From contig NZ_JAFIQY010000057.1 in the NCBI RefSeq assembly GCF_022271435.1, positions 1 to 48,399 on the forward strand: a stretch of 48,399 nucleotides of DNA, written 5' to 3'. This DNA comes from Streptomyces monomycini (GTDB lineage Bacteria > Actinomycetota > Actinomycetes > Streptomycetales > Streptomycetaceae). The translations under genes and the position numbers were made by a program. Of this stretch, positions 1 to 7,670 are shown piece after piece (within the stretch, counting starts at the first letter, position 1; each line of letters begins with the position of its first letter). The notes beneath the pieces are model-generated. The model was not told the origin of the DNA. It ran no database searches and was given only the letters and a program-made list of their open reading frames with translations.

Positions 1-193
1 GGGCCGGATGGGCCGAGGGCGGCCTGGGCGGGGCGGGCCGGATGGGCCGAGGGCGGCCTGGGCGGATGCGGCCTGAGCGGGGCGGGCCCGGGGCGGGCCG
101 AGGGCGGCCTGTGTGGGGCGGGCCGGATGGGCCGAGGGCGGCCTGGGCGGATGCGGCCTGAACGGGGCGGGCCCGGGGCGGGCCGAGGGCGGC
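1..193. repeat. G-rich 34/85-bp tandem repeat
   Basis: The core GGCCGGATGGGCCGAGGG occurs three times, with its GAT at 7, 41 and 126, so the spacing is 34 and then 85 bp. The second and third copies continue alike through GGCGGATGCGGCCTGA and GGGCGGGCCCGGGGCGGGCC. The upper strand is almost free of A and T. No reading frame here has a ribosome-binding site or family resemblance, so I read it as non-coding. The block starts at the window edge and may extend further left. Confidence 0.8.
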
Positions 194-216
194 TGCGCGC
201 CTACGGGGCGGTCGCT

Positions 217-577
217 CACATCCCCCCCACCGGGGGCCTACCCAGACGTAGCCGCGCCGAAGCTCGCGCCGCGCGCCCGAACCCAGTGGGGCCGAAGCTC
301 GCGCGTCCAGACCAGCCGGGGGCCAGCCAGCCCGCACTACGGGCGCACGCCCACATTCCCCCACCGGGGGCCTACCCAGGCATAGCCGCGCCGAAGCTCG
401 CGTCGCGCGCCCGAACCCAGTGGGGCCAAAGCTCGCGCCGCGCGTACGAACCCAGTGGGGCCGAACCTCGCGCGTCCAGACCGAGCCAGGTCAGAACCGA
501 GCCGGTCCCGAGCCGGAGCCGGCCCGCCCGCCATACGGGGCGCACGCGCACATCCCCCCACCGGGGGCTTACCCGGA
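217..577. repeat. 135-bp degenerate direct repeat with CCCCCCACCGGGGG core
   Basis: A unit starting with CACATCCCCCCACCGGGGGC recurs at about 217, 352 and 549. The first two copies match for roughly 100 bp, through GCCGCGCCGAAGCTCGCG and CCCGAACCCAGTGGGGCC. The second copy contains an internal duplication of about 36 bp around the CCCAGTGGGGCC motif (417 and 453), which explains the larger gap to the third copy. The unit core can fold as a CCCCC/GGGGG hairpin. Overlapping long frames on both strands are biased by the repeat composition and are not convincing genes. Confidence 0.75.
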
Positions 578-778
578 GCGGGCCGGAACGAAGCCACAAC
601 CCTCCGCCCCGCATCGGGCCCGCGCCGTGCGGCCCCGGCAGGGCCGACCACGGGGCTGCCCCCGGATCGGCCCGGGACAGCCCCGGACCATCCCCGGACC
701 ACCCTCCGGACAGCCCCGTCCCCCGGACCACCCCCGGGGACAGCCCCGGCCCCCCGGACCACCCCCGGCCCCCGGGTC

Positions 779-976
779 AGCCCCGGACCGCCCTCCAGCC
801 GCCCAGGGTCACCCCCGAACCAGCCCCGGACCGCCCTCCGGCCGCCCCAGGATCACCCCCGAACCAGCCCCGGACCGCCCTCCAGCCGCCCCAGGATCAC
901 CCCCGAACCAGCCCCGAACCGCCCTCCAGCCGCCCCAGGATCACCCCCGAACCAGCCCCGAACCGCCCCCGGACCA
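779..976. repeat. 44-bp minisatellite, about 4.5 copies
   Basis: The motif TCACCCCCGAACCAGCCCC begins at 809, 853, 897 and 941, so the period is exactly 44 bp, with a partial unit on the left from about 779. The preceding 120 bp (660-778) is a looser array of CCCCGGACCACC and GGACAGCCCC motifs. Because 44 is not a multiple of three, every copy shifts frame, which argues against coding even though long Pro/Arg-rich frames stay open. The array ends at the stop codon of the EF-hand gene (979). Confidence 0.9.
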
Positions 977-978
977 GA

Positions 979-1191
979 TCAGCCCTGCAGCGACTTCCAG
1001 AACTCCTCGAAGGAGAGCTTGCCGTCCGCGTTCGCGTCCTTGGCGGCGATGATGGCCTCGGCGACCGGGCCGGTGACGTAGGGGTCCCCCATCTCCGCCA
1101 TCGCCCGCTTGTACTCGTCCGCGGTGATCAGGCCGTCGCCGTCCGCGTCGAACCGGTTGAACGCTGCCTTGGCCGCCTCGATGTCTGCCAC
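979..1191 (-). CDS. Small EF-hand calcium-binding protein
   Basis: A 70-residue protein consisting almost only of two EF-hands. Loop 1 is residues 15-26 (DADGDGLITADE) and loop 2 is residues 52-63 (DANADGKLSFEE); both have Asp at loop positions 1, 3 and 5, Gly at 6 and Glu at 12, so both should bind calcium. It resembles the short calmodulin-like proteins of streptomycetes, probably cytoplasmic Ca2+ buffers or sensors. I chose the GTG start at 1191 because AAGGGGG lies a few bases upstream and the protein then begins MADIEAAKAAF. A longer frame to 1221 has no ribosome-binding site. It lies downstream of the uvrA-like gene on the same strand, with a gap of about 110 bp. Its 3' end abuts the 44-bp minisatellite. 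The target protein is unknown. Confidence 0.85.
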   Translation of the reverse strand: MADIEAAKAAFNRFDADGDGLITADEYKRAMAEMGDPYVTGPVAEAIIAAKDANADGKLSFEEFWKSLQG

Positions 1192-1303
1192 GGGAATGCC
1201 CCCTTGAAGTCGCTGTACCACTGAATTGACCTGGGTACATTAACCGACTGTCACCACGCCCCCGACCACGCCCCGGCCCGTGCCCCCGGCCCCCGCGCCC
1301 GGG

Positions 1304-3736
1304 TCAGCCCCCGATCCGGCGCGCCAGATACGCCGCCGTACGGCTGTCCGCCGACGCCGCCACCTCGGCCGGTGTCCCGGTGGCCACGATGCGGCCGCCG
1401 GCCGCGCCGCCGCCCGGGCCCAGGTCGACGACGTGGTCCGCGCCCGCGACCACCCCCATGTCGTGCTCGACGACCACCACGGTGTTGCCGGCGTCCACCA
1501 GCCCGTGCAGCTGCCGCAGCAACACCTCGGTGTCGGCGGGGTGCAGGCCGGTGGTGGGCTCGTCCAGCAGGTAGAGGGTGTGGCCGCGGTGGGCGCGCTG
1601 GAGTTCCGTGGCCAGCTTGATGCGCTGGGCCTCGCCGCCGGACAGCTCGGTCGCGGGCTGCCCCAGGCGCAGGTAGCCGAGGCCGACGTCCTGGAGGGTA
1701 CGCAGGCTGCGGGCGGCGGCCGGTACGTCGGCGAGGAAGTCCGCTGCGGTGTCCACCGTCATGCCGAGTACGTCCGCGACGGTACGGCCGCGGTAGGTGA
1801 TCTCCAGCGTCTCGGCGTTGTAGCGGGCGCCGTGGCAGGCGGTGCAGGGCGCGTACGTACCGGGCAGGAAGAGCAGCTCGACAGCGATGAAGCCCTCGCC
1901 CTGGCAGGTCTCGCAGCGGCCGCTCGCGACGTTGAAGGAGAAGCGGCCCGCCGTGTAGCCGCGGGCGCGCGCTTCGTCGGTGGCGGCGAAGACCTTACGT
2001 ACGGCGTCGAAAAGGCCGGTGTAGGTGGCGAGGTTGGAGCGCGGGGTGCGGCCGATGGGCTTCTGGTCGACGCGTACGAGGCGGTCGACCGCCTCCAGGC
2101 CCTTGGCGGCGGCGAGCCGGGCCCGCGTGGCGCTCTCCTCGTCGTCGTCGGGACCGGCGCCCAGATGGTCGGTGACGGCATCTGCGAGGACCCGGGTGAC
2201 CAGCGTGGACTTGCCGGACCCGGAGACGCCGGTGACGGCCGTGAAGACGCCGAGTGGGAAGGTGGCGTCCACTCCGCGCAGGTTGTGCAGGGTGACGCCG
2301 TGCAGGGACAGCTGCCCGGTGGGCTCGCGGGGCGGGCGTGGGGCGCGCGGCGCGTCGTCGAAGAGGAAGCGCCGGGTGGCGGACTCGGTGACCTGCGCAA
2401 GGTCCGCGACAGGCCCGCTGTGCAGGACCCGCCCGCCATGCTCACCTGCTTCCGGCCCGACGTCCACGATCCAGTCCGCGTGCCGCACCACGTCCATGTC
2501 GTGCTCGACGACGAACAGGGTGTTGCCCGCTTCCCGCAGGCGGCCGAGGACGGTGAGCAGCGCCTCGGTGTCCGCAGGGTGGAGGCCCGCCGAGGGCTCG
2601 TCCAGTACGTAGACGACGCCGAAGAGGCCGGAGCGGAGCTGGGTGGCGAGCCGCAGCCGCTGGAGTTCGCCGGAGGACAGGGTGGGGGCGGCCCGGTCCA
2701 TGCTGAGGTAGCCCAGCCCCAGCTCGGTGAGGACGTCGATACGGGCGACGAGGTCCCGGGCCAGGGTCGGCGCCACCCCGTCGTCGTCGGAGGCGGCCGT
2801 CGGGCGCAGCAGCTCGGCGAGGCCGCTGAGCGGCAGTCCGGAAAGCTCCGCGATGTCGCGGCCCGCGAAGGTGACGGCCAGCGCTTCCGGCCGCAGTCGT
2901 CGCCCGCCGCATGCGGGGCAGGGTGCGGAGACCAGGTAGCGCTGGACGCGTTTGCGCAGTGTCTCGCTCTTGGAGTCGGCGAAGGTGTGCAGTACGTAGC
3001 GCTTGGCGCTCATGTACTGGCCCTGGTAGGGGCGGTGGATGCGGCCCGCTTCCCGTACGGGGTGCACGGTGACGACGGGCTGCTCGTCGGTGAACAGGAT
3101 CCAGTCCCGGTCTGCGGCAGGGAGGTCGCGCCACGGCTTGTCGATGTCGTACCCGAGCGCGGCCAGTACGTCCCGCAGGTTCTTGCCCTGCCAGGCGCCG
3201 GGCCAGGCGGCGATCGCGCCGTCCCGGAGGGACAGCGACGGGTCCGGTACCAGCGACTCCTCGGTGACCCGGTGGACGCGGCCCAGGCCGTGGCACTCCG
3301 GGCAGGCGCCGGCCGCGGTGTTCGGCGAGAAGGCGTCGGAGTCGAGCCGCTCCGGGGCGTCGTCCGGGTACGTACCGGCGCGCGAGAAGAGCATCCGCAG
3401 CGAGTTCGAGAGGGTGGTGACGGTGCCGACGGAGGAGCGGGAGGTGGGGGCCGAGCGCCGCTGCTCCAGGGCGACGGCGGGCGGCAGTCCGGTGATGTCC
3501 TCGACCTTCGGGGCGCCGACCTGGTGGATCAGGCGGCGTGCGTAGGGGGCCACCGACTCGAAGTAACGGCGCTGCGCCTCGGCGTAGACGGTGCCGAAGG
3601 CGAGCGAGGACTTGCCGCTGCCGGACACGCCGGTGAACACCGTGACGGTGTCCCTCGGGATGTCCACGTCGACACTGCGGAGGTTGTGTTCCCGGGCGCC
3701 GCGCACCCGTACGTAGGAGTCGGTCATACCTTCCAT
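1304..3736 (-). CDS. UvrA-like ABC ATPase (excinuclease subunit A paralogue)
   Basis: An 810-residue UvrA-family protein. Walker A motifs are at about residues 36-44 (GVSGSGKSS) and 503 (GVSGSGKST). Signature motifs are at about 350 (LSSGELQRL) and 695 (LSGGEAQRI), each followed by a Walker B LDEP. CxxC zinc pairs occur near 143 (CPEC), 272 (CPAC), 607 (CETC) and 630 (CTAC). Canonical UvrA is about 940-1000 residues, so this is a short paralogue of the type that can act in resistance to DNA-binding drugs as well as in repair. The substrate cannot be told from sequence. The first ATG (3736) has no clear SD; a second ATG at 3727 is preceded by GGAAGG but too closely. The inverted repeat at 3737-3754 abuts the start. 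Confidence 0.88.
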   Translation of the reverse strand: MEGMTDSYVRVRGAREHNLRSVDVDIPRDTVTVFTGVSGSGKSSLAFGTVYAEAQRRYFESVAPYARRLIHQVGAPKVEDITGLPPAVALEQRRSAPTSRSSVGTVTTLSNSLRMLFSRAGTYPDDAPERLDSDAFSPNTAAGACPECHGLGRVHRVTEESLVPDPSLSLRDGAIAAWPGAWQGKNLRDVLAALGYDIDKPWRDLPAADRDWILFTDEQPVVTVHPVREAGRIHRPYQGQYMSAKRYVLHTFADSKSETLRKRVQRYLVSAPCPACGGRRLRPEALAVTFAGRDIAELSGLPLSGLAELLRPTAASDDDGVAPTLARDLVARIDVLTELGLGYLSMDRAAPTLSSGELQRLRLATQLRSGLFGVVYVLDEPSAGLHPADTEALLTVLGRLREAGNTLFVVEHDMDVVRHADWIVDVGPEAGEHGGRVLHSGPVADLAQVTESATRRFLFDDAPRAPRPPREPTGQLSLHGVTLHNLRGVDATFPLGVFTAVTGVSGSGKSTLVTRVLADAVTDHLGAGPDDDEESATRARLAAAKGLEAVDRLVRVDQKPIGRTPRSNLATYTGLFDAVRKVFAATDEARARGYTAGRFSFNVASGRCETCQGEGFIAVELLFLPGTYAPCTACHGARYNAETLEITYRGRTVADVLGMTVDTAADFLADVPAAARSLRTLQDVGLGYLRLGQPATELSGGEAQRIKLATELQRAHRGHTLYLLDEPTTGLHPADTEVLLRQLHGLVDAGNTVVVVEHDMGVVAGADHVVDLGPGGGAAGGRIVATGTPAEVAASADSRTAAYLARRIGG

Positions 3737-3754
3737 GATCGGTCAACGCCGATC
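3737..3754. promoter_or_regulatory. Inverted repeat abutting the uvrA-like start codon
   Basis: GATCGG-TCAACG-CCGATC has perfect 6-bp arms and a 6-bp spacer, directly against the ATG of the uvrA-like gene. Its position suits an operator for a dimeric repressor. No regulator gene is adjacent, so the identity of the binder is open. Confidence 0.4.
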
Positions 3755-3761
3755 GGCAGCG

Positions 3762-3802
3762 CGCGGGCCCGCCCCCGTGGTCGGGGTGGGGCCGGGCCCG
3801 CG
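3762..3802 (-). terminator. Hairpin after the P450 operon
   Basis: Arms CGCGGGCCCG (3762-3771) and CGGGCCCGCG (3793-3802) are perfect 10-bp complements, with further C/G pairing possible inside the loop. The hairpin starts 7 bp beyond the ferredoxin reductase stop (3810, minus strand) and lies between that operon and the uvrA-like start. There is no T-tract, as is common for streptomycete terminators. Confidence 0.6.
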
Positions 3803-3809
3803 GCGGCCG

Positions 3810-5093
3810 TCACGCGAGGGCGTTGCGTACGCCTTCGCGGGCCTCTTCCCAGGGAGCGGGGGTGGCGATGAGCGCCCGCAGGCCCCTGGTCCGGCGGGGC
3901 GGCACGCCGATCGCCAGGATGCCGGTGGCCTGTCCGTCGCGCCCGTAGAGAGCGACGGCCTTCCGGGCGTCCGGGTCCAGGACGGTGGCCTCGGACCGGT
4001 CGGCGCCGTTGAGCACGCCGTACGCCTGGATCTTCAGGCCGTACTGGTCGGACCAGAAGTACGGCACGGGCGTGAAGGGGCGCCGCTCCCGCCCGGCGGC
4101 GGGGGCCAGTGCCCCGTCCCCGTCGTCCGGAAGGGTCTCCTCCAGTTCGGCGAGGAGGTTGCGGGCGGCGGCCATGCCCTGCTCGGTGGCGTTCATCCGG
4201 TGCTCGACGCGCAGGTGGCGCCCGTGCACGGGGTGCTGCCAGCGGGCCACGTCCCCGGCGGCGTAGACGCCGGGCGCGGCGGCGCAGTACGCGTCGCAGC
4301 GCAGCCCGTCGGTGGTGTCCAGGCCCGGGTCGCCGCGCAGCCAGCCGACGGCGGGCTCCGAGCCGATGGCGACGAGGACGGTGTCGGCGGGCAGCCGGGT
4401 GCCGCCGGCCAGCCGTACGGCGGTCACGTGCCGCGCCGGTCCGTCGCCGTCCGCCTCGAAGCCGTCGACGGCCGCGGTGCGCAGCTGTACGCCGTGCTCC
4501 TGGTGCTCGGCCGCCAGCAGTTCGCCGATCTGCGGGCCGACCGTACGGGCCATCGGCAGTGCTTCCCGGCCGACGAGCGTGACCTGGTGGCCCAGTTCGC
4601 GCGCCACGGCCGCGGCCTCGCAGCCCAGGACGCCGTTGCCGACGACCACGAGGCGCCGGTCCGTGCCGGACAGCCGCTCCTTGAGGGCGAGCGCGTCCTC
4701 CAGGGTGCGCAGGGTGAGCACTCCGCCCAGCCCGGCCGCCTCCGGCAGGGTGCGGGCCGCGACGCCCGTCGCGACGATGACGCCGTCGCAGGCCAGCTGC
4801 TCACCGTCGTCCAGGGTGAGGGTGCGGGTCGCGGTGTCCAGGCCGGTCGCACGGGTGCCGAGGCGCAGGTCCAGGGCGAGGGTGTCGAGCTGGTCGGCGG
4901 CGCGCAGGTGCAGCTTGTCGGGCTGCCAGGCGCCCTGGAGGAGTTGCTTGGACAGCGGCGGCCGGTCGTACGGCGGGTGCGGCTCGTCGCCGACGAGGGT
5001 CAGCGTGCCGGTCCAGCCGAAGCGGCGCAGGGCCTCGGCGGCGGCGAGTCCCGCCGCCGAGGCGCCCACGACGGCGATGCGGCGGGGGCTCAC
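3810..5093 (-). CDS. NAD(P)H-dependent ferredoxin reductase (FAD)
   Basis: A 427-residue two-dinucleotide-binding flavoprotein that should pass electrons from NAD(P)H to the adjacent ferredoxin. The N-terminal FAD motif is GASAAGLAAAEAL (about residues 10-22), followed by the family motif PPYDRPPLSKQ. A second GxGxxG-type site lies in VVVGNGVLGCEAA, and the FAD-closing motif GVYAAGDVARW is in the C-terminal half. The length fits the class I ferredoxin reductases that serve bacterial P450s. Its ATG overlaps the ferredoxin stop by 4 bp (ATGA), so the two are translationally coupled. It is the last gene of the P450-ferredoxin-reductase operon. Confidence 0.92.
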   Translation of the reverse strand: MSPRRIAVVGASAAGLAAAEALRRFGWTGTLTLVGDEPHPPYDRPPLSKQLLQGAWQPDKLHLRAADQLDTLALDLRLGTRATGLDTATRTLTLDDGEQLACDGVIVATGVAARTLPEAAGLGGVLTLRTLEDALALKERLSGTDRRLVVVGNGVLGCEAAAVARELGHQVTLVGREALPMARTVGPQIGELLAAEHQEHGVQLRTAAVDGFEADGDGPARHVTAVRLAGGTRLPADTVLVAIGSEPAVGWLRGDPGLDTTDGLRCDAYCAAAPGVYAAGDVARWQHPVHGRHLRVEHRMNATEQGMAAARNLLAELEETLPDDGDGALAPAAGRERRPFTPVPYFWSDQYGLKIQAYGVLNGADRSEATVLDPDARKAVALYGRDGQATGILAIGVPPRRTRGLRALIATPAPWEEAREGVRNALA

Positions 5094-5284
5094 TCGTGTA
5101 CCTGGATCACGGCGGCCGGGCAGATGGCGGCGGCCTCGCGGACCATGTCGTGCTGGTCGGCGGGCGGCGCGGCGTCGAGGAGGACGACCACGCCGTCCTC
5201 GTCACGCTGGTCGAAGACGTCGGGCGCGATCAGCACGCACTGGCCGGCGGCGCAGCACTTGTCGGCGTCGAGGGTGATGTTCAT
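5090..5284 (-). CDS. 3Fe-4S ferredoxin, P450 electron donor
   Basis: A 64-residue ferredoxin of the type paired with actinobacterial P450s. Cysteines at 10, 16 and 55 (the last in AAAICP) fit a 3Fe-4S cluster, with the extra Cys11 next to the first ligand. The alanine-rich spacing CCAAGQC and the acidic middle are typical of the family. AGGAG lies about nine bases before the ATG. It starts 43 bp after the P450 stop and overlaps the reductase start by 4 bp. It should carry single electrons from the reductase (3810-5093) to the P450 (5328-6563). Confidence 0.93.
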   Translation of the reverse strand: MNITLDADKCCAAGQCVLIAPDVFDQRDEDGVVVLLDAAPPADQHDMVREAAAICPAAVIQVHE

Positions 5285-5327
5285 GGCAGGTGGCTCCTGA
5301 GGGCAGGCGGGACGGGGAGGAGGGGTG

Positions 5328-6563
5328 TCACCAGGTGACGGGCAGGGTGTGGCAGCCGTAGATCGCCATGTCGCTGCGGTAGGGGATCTCGTCCACGGGG
5401 ACGGCGGGCCGCATCCCGGGGAAGCGGCGCAGCAGCGTGCCGATGACGACCTGGAGCTCGACGCGGGCCAGCGCCTGGCCGAGGCACTGGTGGATGCCGT
5501 AGCCGAAGGCGACGTGGTGCTGGGCGTTGGGGCGGCACACGTCGAGCGCGTCGGGGTCCTCGAAGACCTCCGGGTCGCGGTTGGCGGACGGTACGGCCAC
5601 CACGACGCCCTCGCCGGCCCGGATGAGCTGCCCGCCGATCTCGATGTCCTCGGTGGCGGCGCGGCGCGGGCCGTTGCGGATGATGCTGTGGAAGCGCAGC
5701 AGTTCCTCGACCGCGCCGCGGATCAGGTTCGGCTCGGCGCGCAGCCGGTCCGCGGTCTCCCGGTCGCGCATCAGGGTGAGCGCGCTCAGGCCGATCATGT
5801 TGGCGGTGGTCTCGTGGCCCGCGATGAGCAGCAGCGCGGCGAAGGCCACCACGTCGTCGTGGGTGATCTCGCCCGGTACCTGCTGCTCGGTGATCAGGCG
5901 GCCGAGGATGTCGTCGCCGGGCGCCGCCTCCTTGGCGCTCACCAGCTGGTGCAGGTAGGCGCGCAGCTCGGACCGCGCGCTCTCGCGCTCCTCGTCGGTG
6001 ACGGTACGGGAGAGCAGGGTGCCGGTGAGCCGCTGGAACACCTCGTGGTCGTCGTAGGGGACGCCGAGCAGCAGGCTGATGACGAGCGAGGGCACCGGCA
6101 GGGCCAGCGCCTCGACGAGGTCCACGTCCTGACCCGCGCGCTTCTCCATGGCGTCGCACAGCTCGTCGGTCAGGCGCTGGATGTCGGGGCGCATCGCCTC
6201 GACCCGCTTGACCATGAACTCCCGGGTGACCATGCGGCGCAGCCGGGTGTGCTCGGGCGGGTCCATGCGGATGAAGCCGCGGTGCTCGGTGGTGGCGCCG
6301 CCGGTCATGCCGCTGAGCGGGTAGCCGGGGCGGGTGGTGTCGGAGCTGAAGCGGGTGTCGCCGAGGATGGCGCGGATGTCGGCGTACCGGGTGGCCAGCC
6401 AGGCTTCGGTGCCGTCCGGCAGCGAGATCTTGGACAGCGGCGCTTCGGTGCGCAGTCGCGCGAACTCGGCGGGCGGGTCGAACGGGCAGCCCTGCGGCGG
6501 CTGCACGGGCAGCGCGGGCGCGGCGGCCGGCGCGGGGGCGGGAGAGGCGGGAGAGGGGGTCAT
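5328..6563 (-). CDS. Cytochrome P450, CYP105-like
   Basis: A 411-residue soluble P450 monooxygenase. It has the I-helix oxygen-activation motif (AGHETT), the K-helix ExxR (EELLR) and the heme loop FGYGIHQCLGQ, with Cys360 as thiolate ligand. The C-terminus GCHTLPVTW and the heme-loop sequence are typical of CYP105 enzymes, which oxidise diverse xenobiotics and secondary metabolites; the family assignment is by eye. I chose the ATG at 6563 because AGGAG lies seven bases upstream; the longer frame to 6617 lacks this. The first 20 residues are Ala/Pro-rich. First gene of a complete electron-transfer operon. A TetR gene lies upstream on the same strand, with a candidate operator at 6633-6644. Confidence 0.93.
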   Translation of the reverse strand: MTPSPASPAPAPAAAPALPVQPPQGCPFDPPAEFARLRTEAPLSKISLPDGTEAWLATRYADIRAILGDTRFSSDTTRPGYPLSGMTGGATTEHRGFIRMDPPEHTRLRRMVTREFMVKRVEAMRPDIQRLTDELCDAMEKRAGQDVDLVEALALPVPSLVISLLLGVPYDDHEVFQRLTGTLLSRTVTDEERESARSELRAYLHQLVSAKEAAPGDDILGRLITEQQVPGEITHDDVVAFAALLLIAGHETTANMIGLSALTLMRDRETADRLRAEPNLIRGAVEELLRFHSIIRNGPRRAATEDIEIGGQLIRAGEGVVVAVPSANRDPEVFEDPDALDVCRPNAQHHVAFGYGIHQCLGQALARVELQVVIGTLLRRFPGMRPAVPVDEIPYRSDMAIYGCHTLPVTW

Positions 6564-6632
6564 GTCGCTCCTTGGGAGCACGCGGGCAGGGGCGTGCGCC
6601 CGGTGTCGGACGTTCACCTAACGCCCGTAAAC

Positions 6633-6644
6633 TTACATGCGTAA
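6633..6644. promoter_or_regulatory. Candidate TetR operator upstream of the P450
   Basis: TTAC-ATGC-GTAA lies in the only AT-rich stretch between the TetR gene and the P450, about 70 bp before the P450 start. Many TetR-family repressors bind TTAC/GTAA-type dyads. The arms are only 4 bp, so the call rests mostly on position. Confidence 0.4.
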
Positions 6645-6733
6645 TGCAGGGGTGCGACGGTGGGGGGTGGGGGTGGTGATCGTCGAGCGGCACACCGCGT
6701 CGGCGGGGGTGCCGGAAATGGCCGGAGCGCTCC

Positions 6734-6826
6734 GGAGCGCCCGGTTCAGGCGTTCAGTCCGCCCGGAGCGCCCGGTTCAGGCGCTCAGTCCGCCCGGAGC
6801 GCCCGGTTCAGGCGCTCAGTCCGCCC
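6734..6826. repeat. 31-bp minisatellite, three copies, containing the tetR stop codon
   Basis: Copies of GGAGCGCCCGGTTCAGGC start at 6734, 6765 and 6796, so the period is 31 bp, with one base differing in the first copy. The third copy contains the TGA (6816-6818, minus strand) of the TetR gene. The array therefore runs from inside the gene's end into its 3' flank. Confidence 0.92.
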
Positions 6827-7481
6827 GCTCCATCAGCAGATGCAGGATCTCGTCCACGTAGCGGTACAGCCGTCCGGCGTCCTTACGGCTGGGCATCACC
6901 TGCCACAGCATGACCCGGCCGTGCACCGCCGCCCACAGCACGTACGGCGCCTCCTCGCGGGTGCCGCGCACCCGCCATCCGGCGGCCTCGCACGCGGTGA
7001 GGGCGTCGTGCAGGCCCCGCACCAGACGGCCCGCCGGGTGGCCGGCCAGCCGCTCCGGTTCGACCGGTGTCTGGCGGGTCTCGTACAGCAGGCGGTACTT
7101 GGCGGGGTGCTCGACGGCGTACCGGCAGTACGCGCGCAGCTGGGCGCGGAGCAGGTCCACCGGGTCGTCGGTGTCCGCGGCCGCCGACGCCTCGGCCATC
7201 GCCGCCCTCAGCCGCTCGTAGCTGACCTCCAGCGCGGCCCACACCAGCTCGGTCTTGTCGGCGAAGTGCCGGTAGATGCTGGGGGCGGCGACACCCGCTT
7301 CGCGGGCCACGGCGCGCAGCGACAGGGCGTCCTCGCTGCCGACCTCTTCGAGGAGGCGTTCGGTGGCGCGCAGGAGTTCCTCCCGCAGGCGCTCGCCCTG
7401 CCCGCGCGGATTACGGGGCCGTACGGCCGCACTCTCACCCACCGCCGTCACGCCCTTTCCGCGCCCCGCGCCGCTGTCCAC
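6816..7481 (-). CDS. TetR-family transcriptional repressor
   Basis: Up to 221 residues. The N-terminal helix-turn-helix is LSLRAVAREAGVAAPSIYRH at about residues 53-72, followed by FADKTELV, a typical TetR layout. The C-terminal half has the pattern YCRYAVEHPAKYRLL and a later WAAVHG, which matches the WHG-type TetR ligand-binding domain. The first 25 residues are not conserved-looking; GTG codons at about residues 11 and 14 are possible later starts. It lies upstream of the P450 operon on the same strand, so it probably controls that operon, itself, or both. Its stop codon is inside a 31-bp tandem repeat. Confidence 0.88.
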   Translation of the reverse strand: MDSGAGRGKGVTAVGESAAVRPRNPRGQGERLREELLRATERLLEEVGSEDALSLRAVAREAGVAAPSIYRHFADKTELVWAALEVSYERLRAAMAEASAAADTDDPVDLLRAQLRAYCRYAVEHPAKYRLLYETRQTPVEPERLAGHPAGRLVRGLHDALTACEAAGWRVRGTREEAPYVLWAAVHGRVMLWQVMPSRKDAGRLYRYVDEILHLLMERAD

Positions 7482-7670
7482 CGTTCGCCGTCCGAACGTC
7501 CGGAAGTCCGAGCTTCCGGACGTCCGCCGCCGGCCGTCCGCCGGGCGACGCTGCCGCCCGGCGCGCCCGCGTCCGTGGTGCTCACGACCGGTCCGGGCCG
7601 GTCTTCAGGGTTTCACATCGCGGAACCCTCCCGTACCGGGCCACCGGCGCGACGCCCGGCCGCGCGCCCG

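Noticed and set aside
779..976. CRISPR-like array
   Set aside because: The 44-bp units are contiguous with no unique spacers, and no cas gene is present.
113..1224. Long Pro/Arg-rich open frames on both strands
   Set aside because: They arise from GC-rich tandem repeats. The 44-bp unit shifts frame at each copy, no ribosome-binding site is present, and frames on both strands are equally long.
1280..3871. 863-codon plus-strand frame opposite the uvrA-like gene
   Set aside because: A shadow of codon bias in the real minus-strand gene, with no family motifs. The same reasoning removes the long frames opposite the P450, AidB-like and nuclease-TerD genes.
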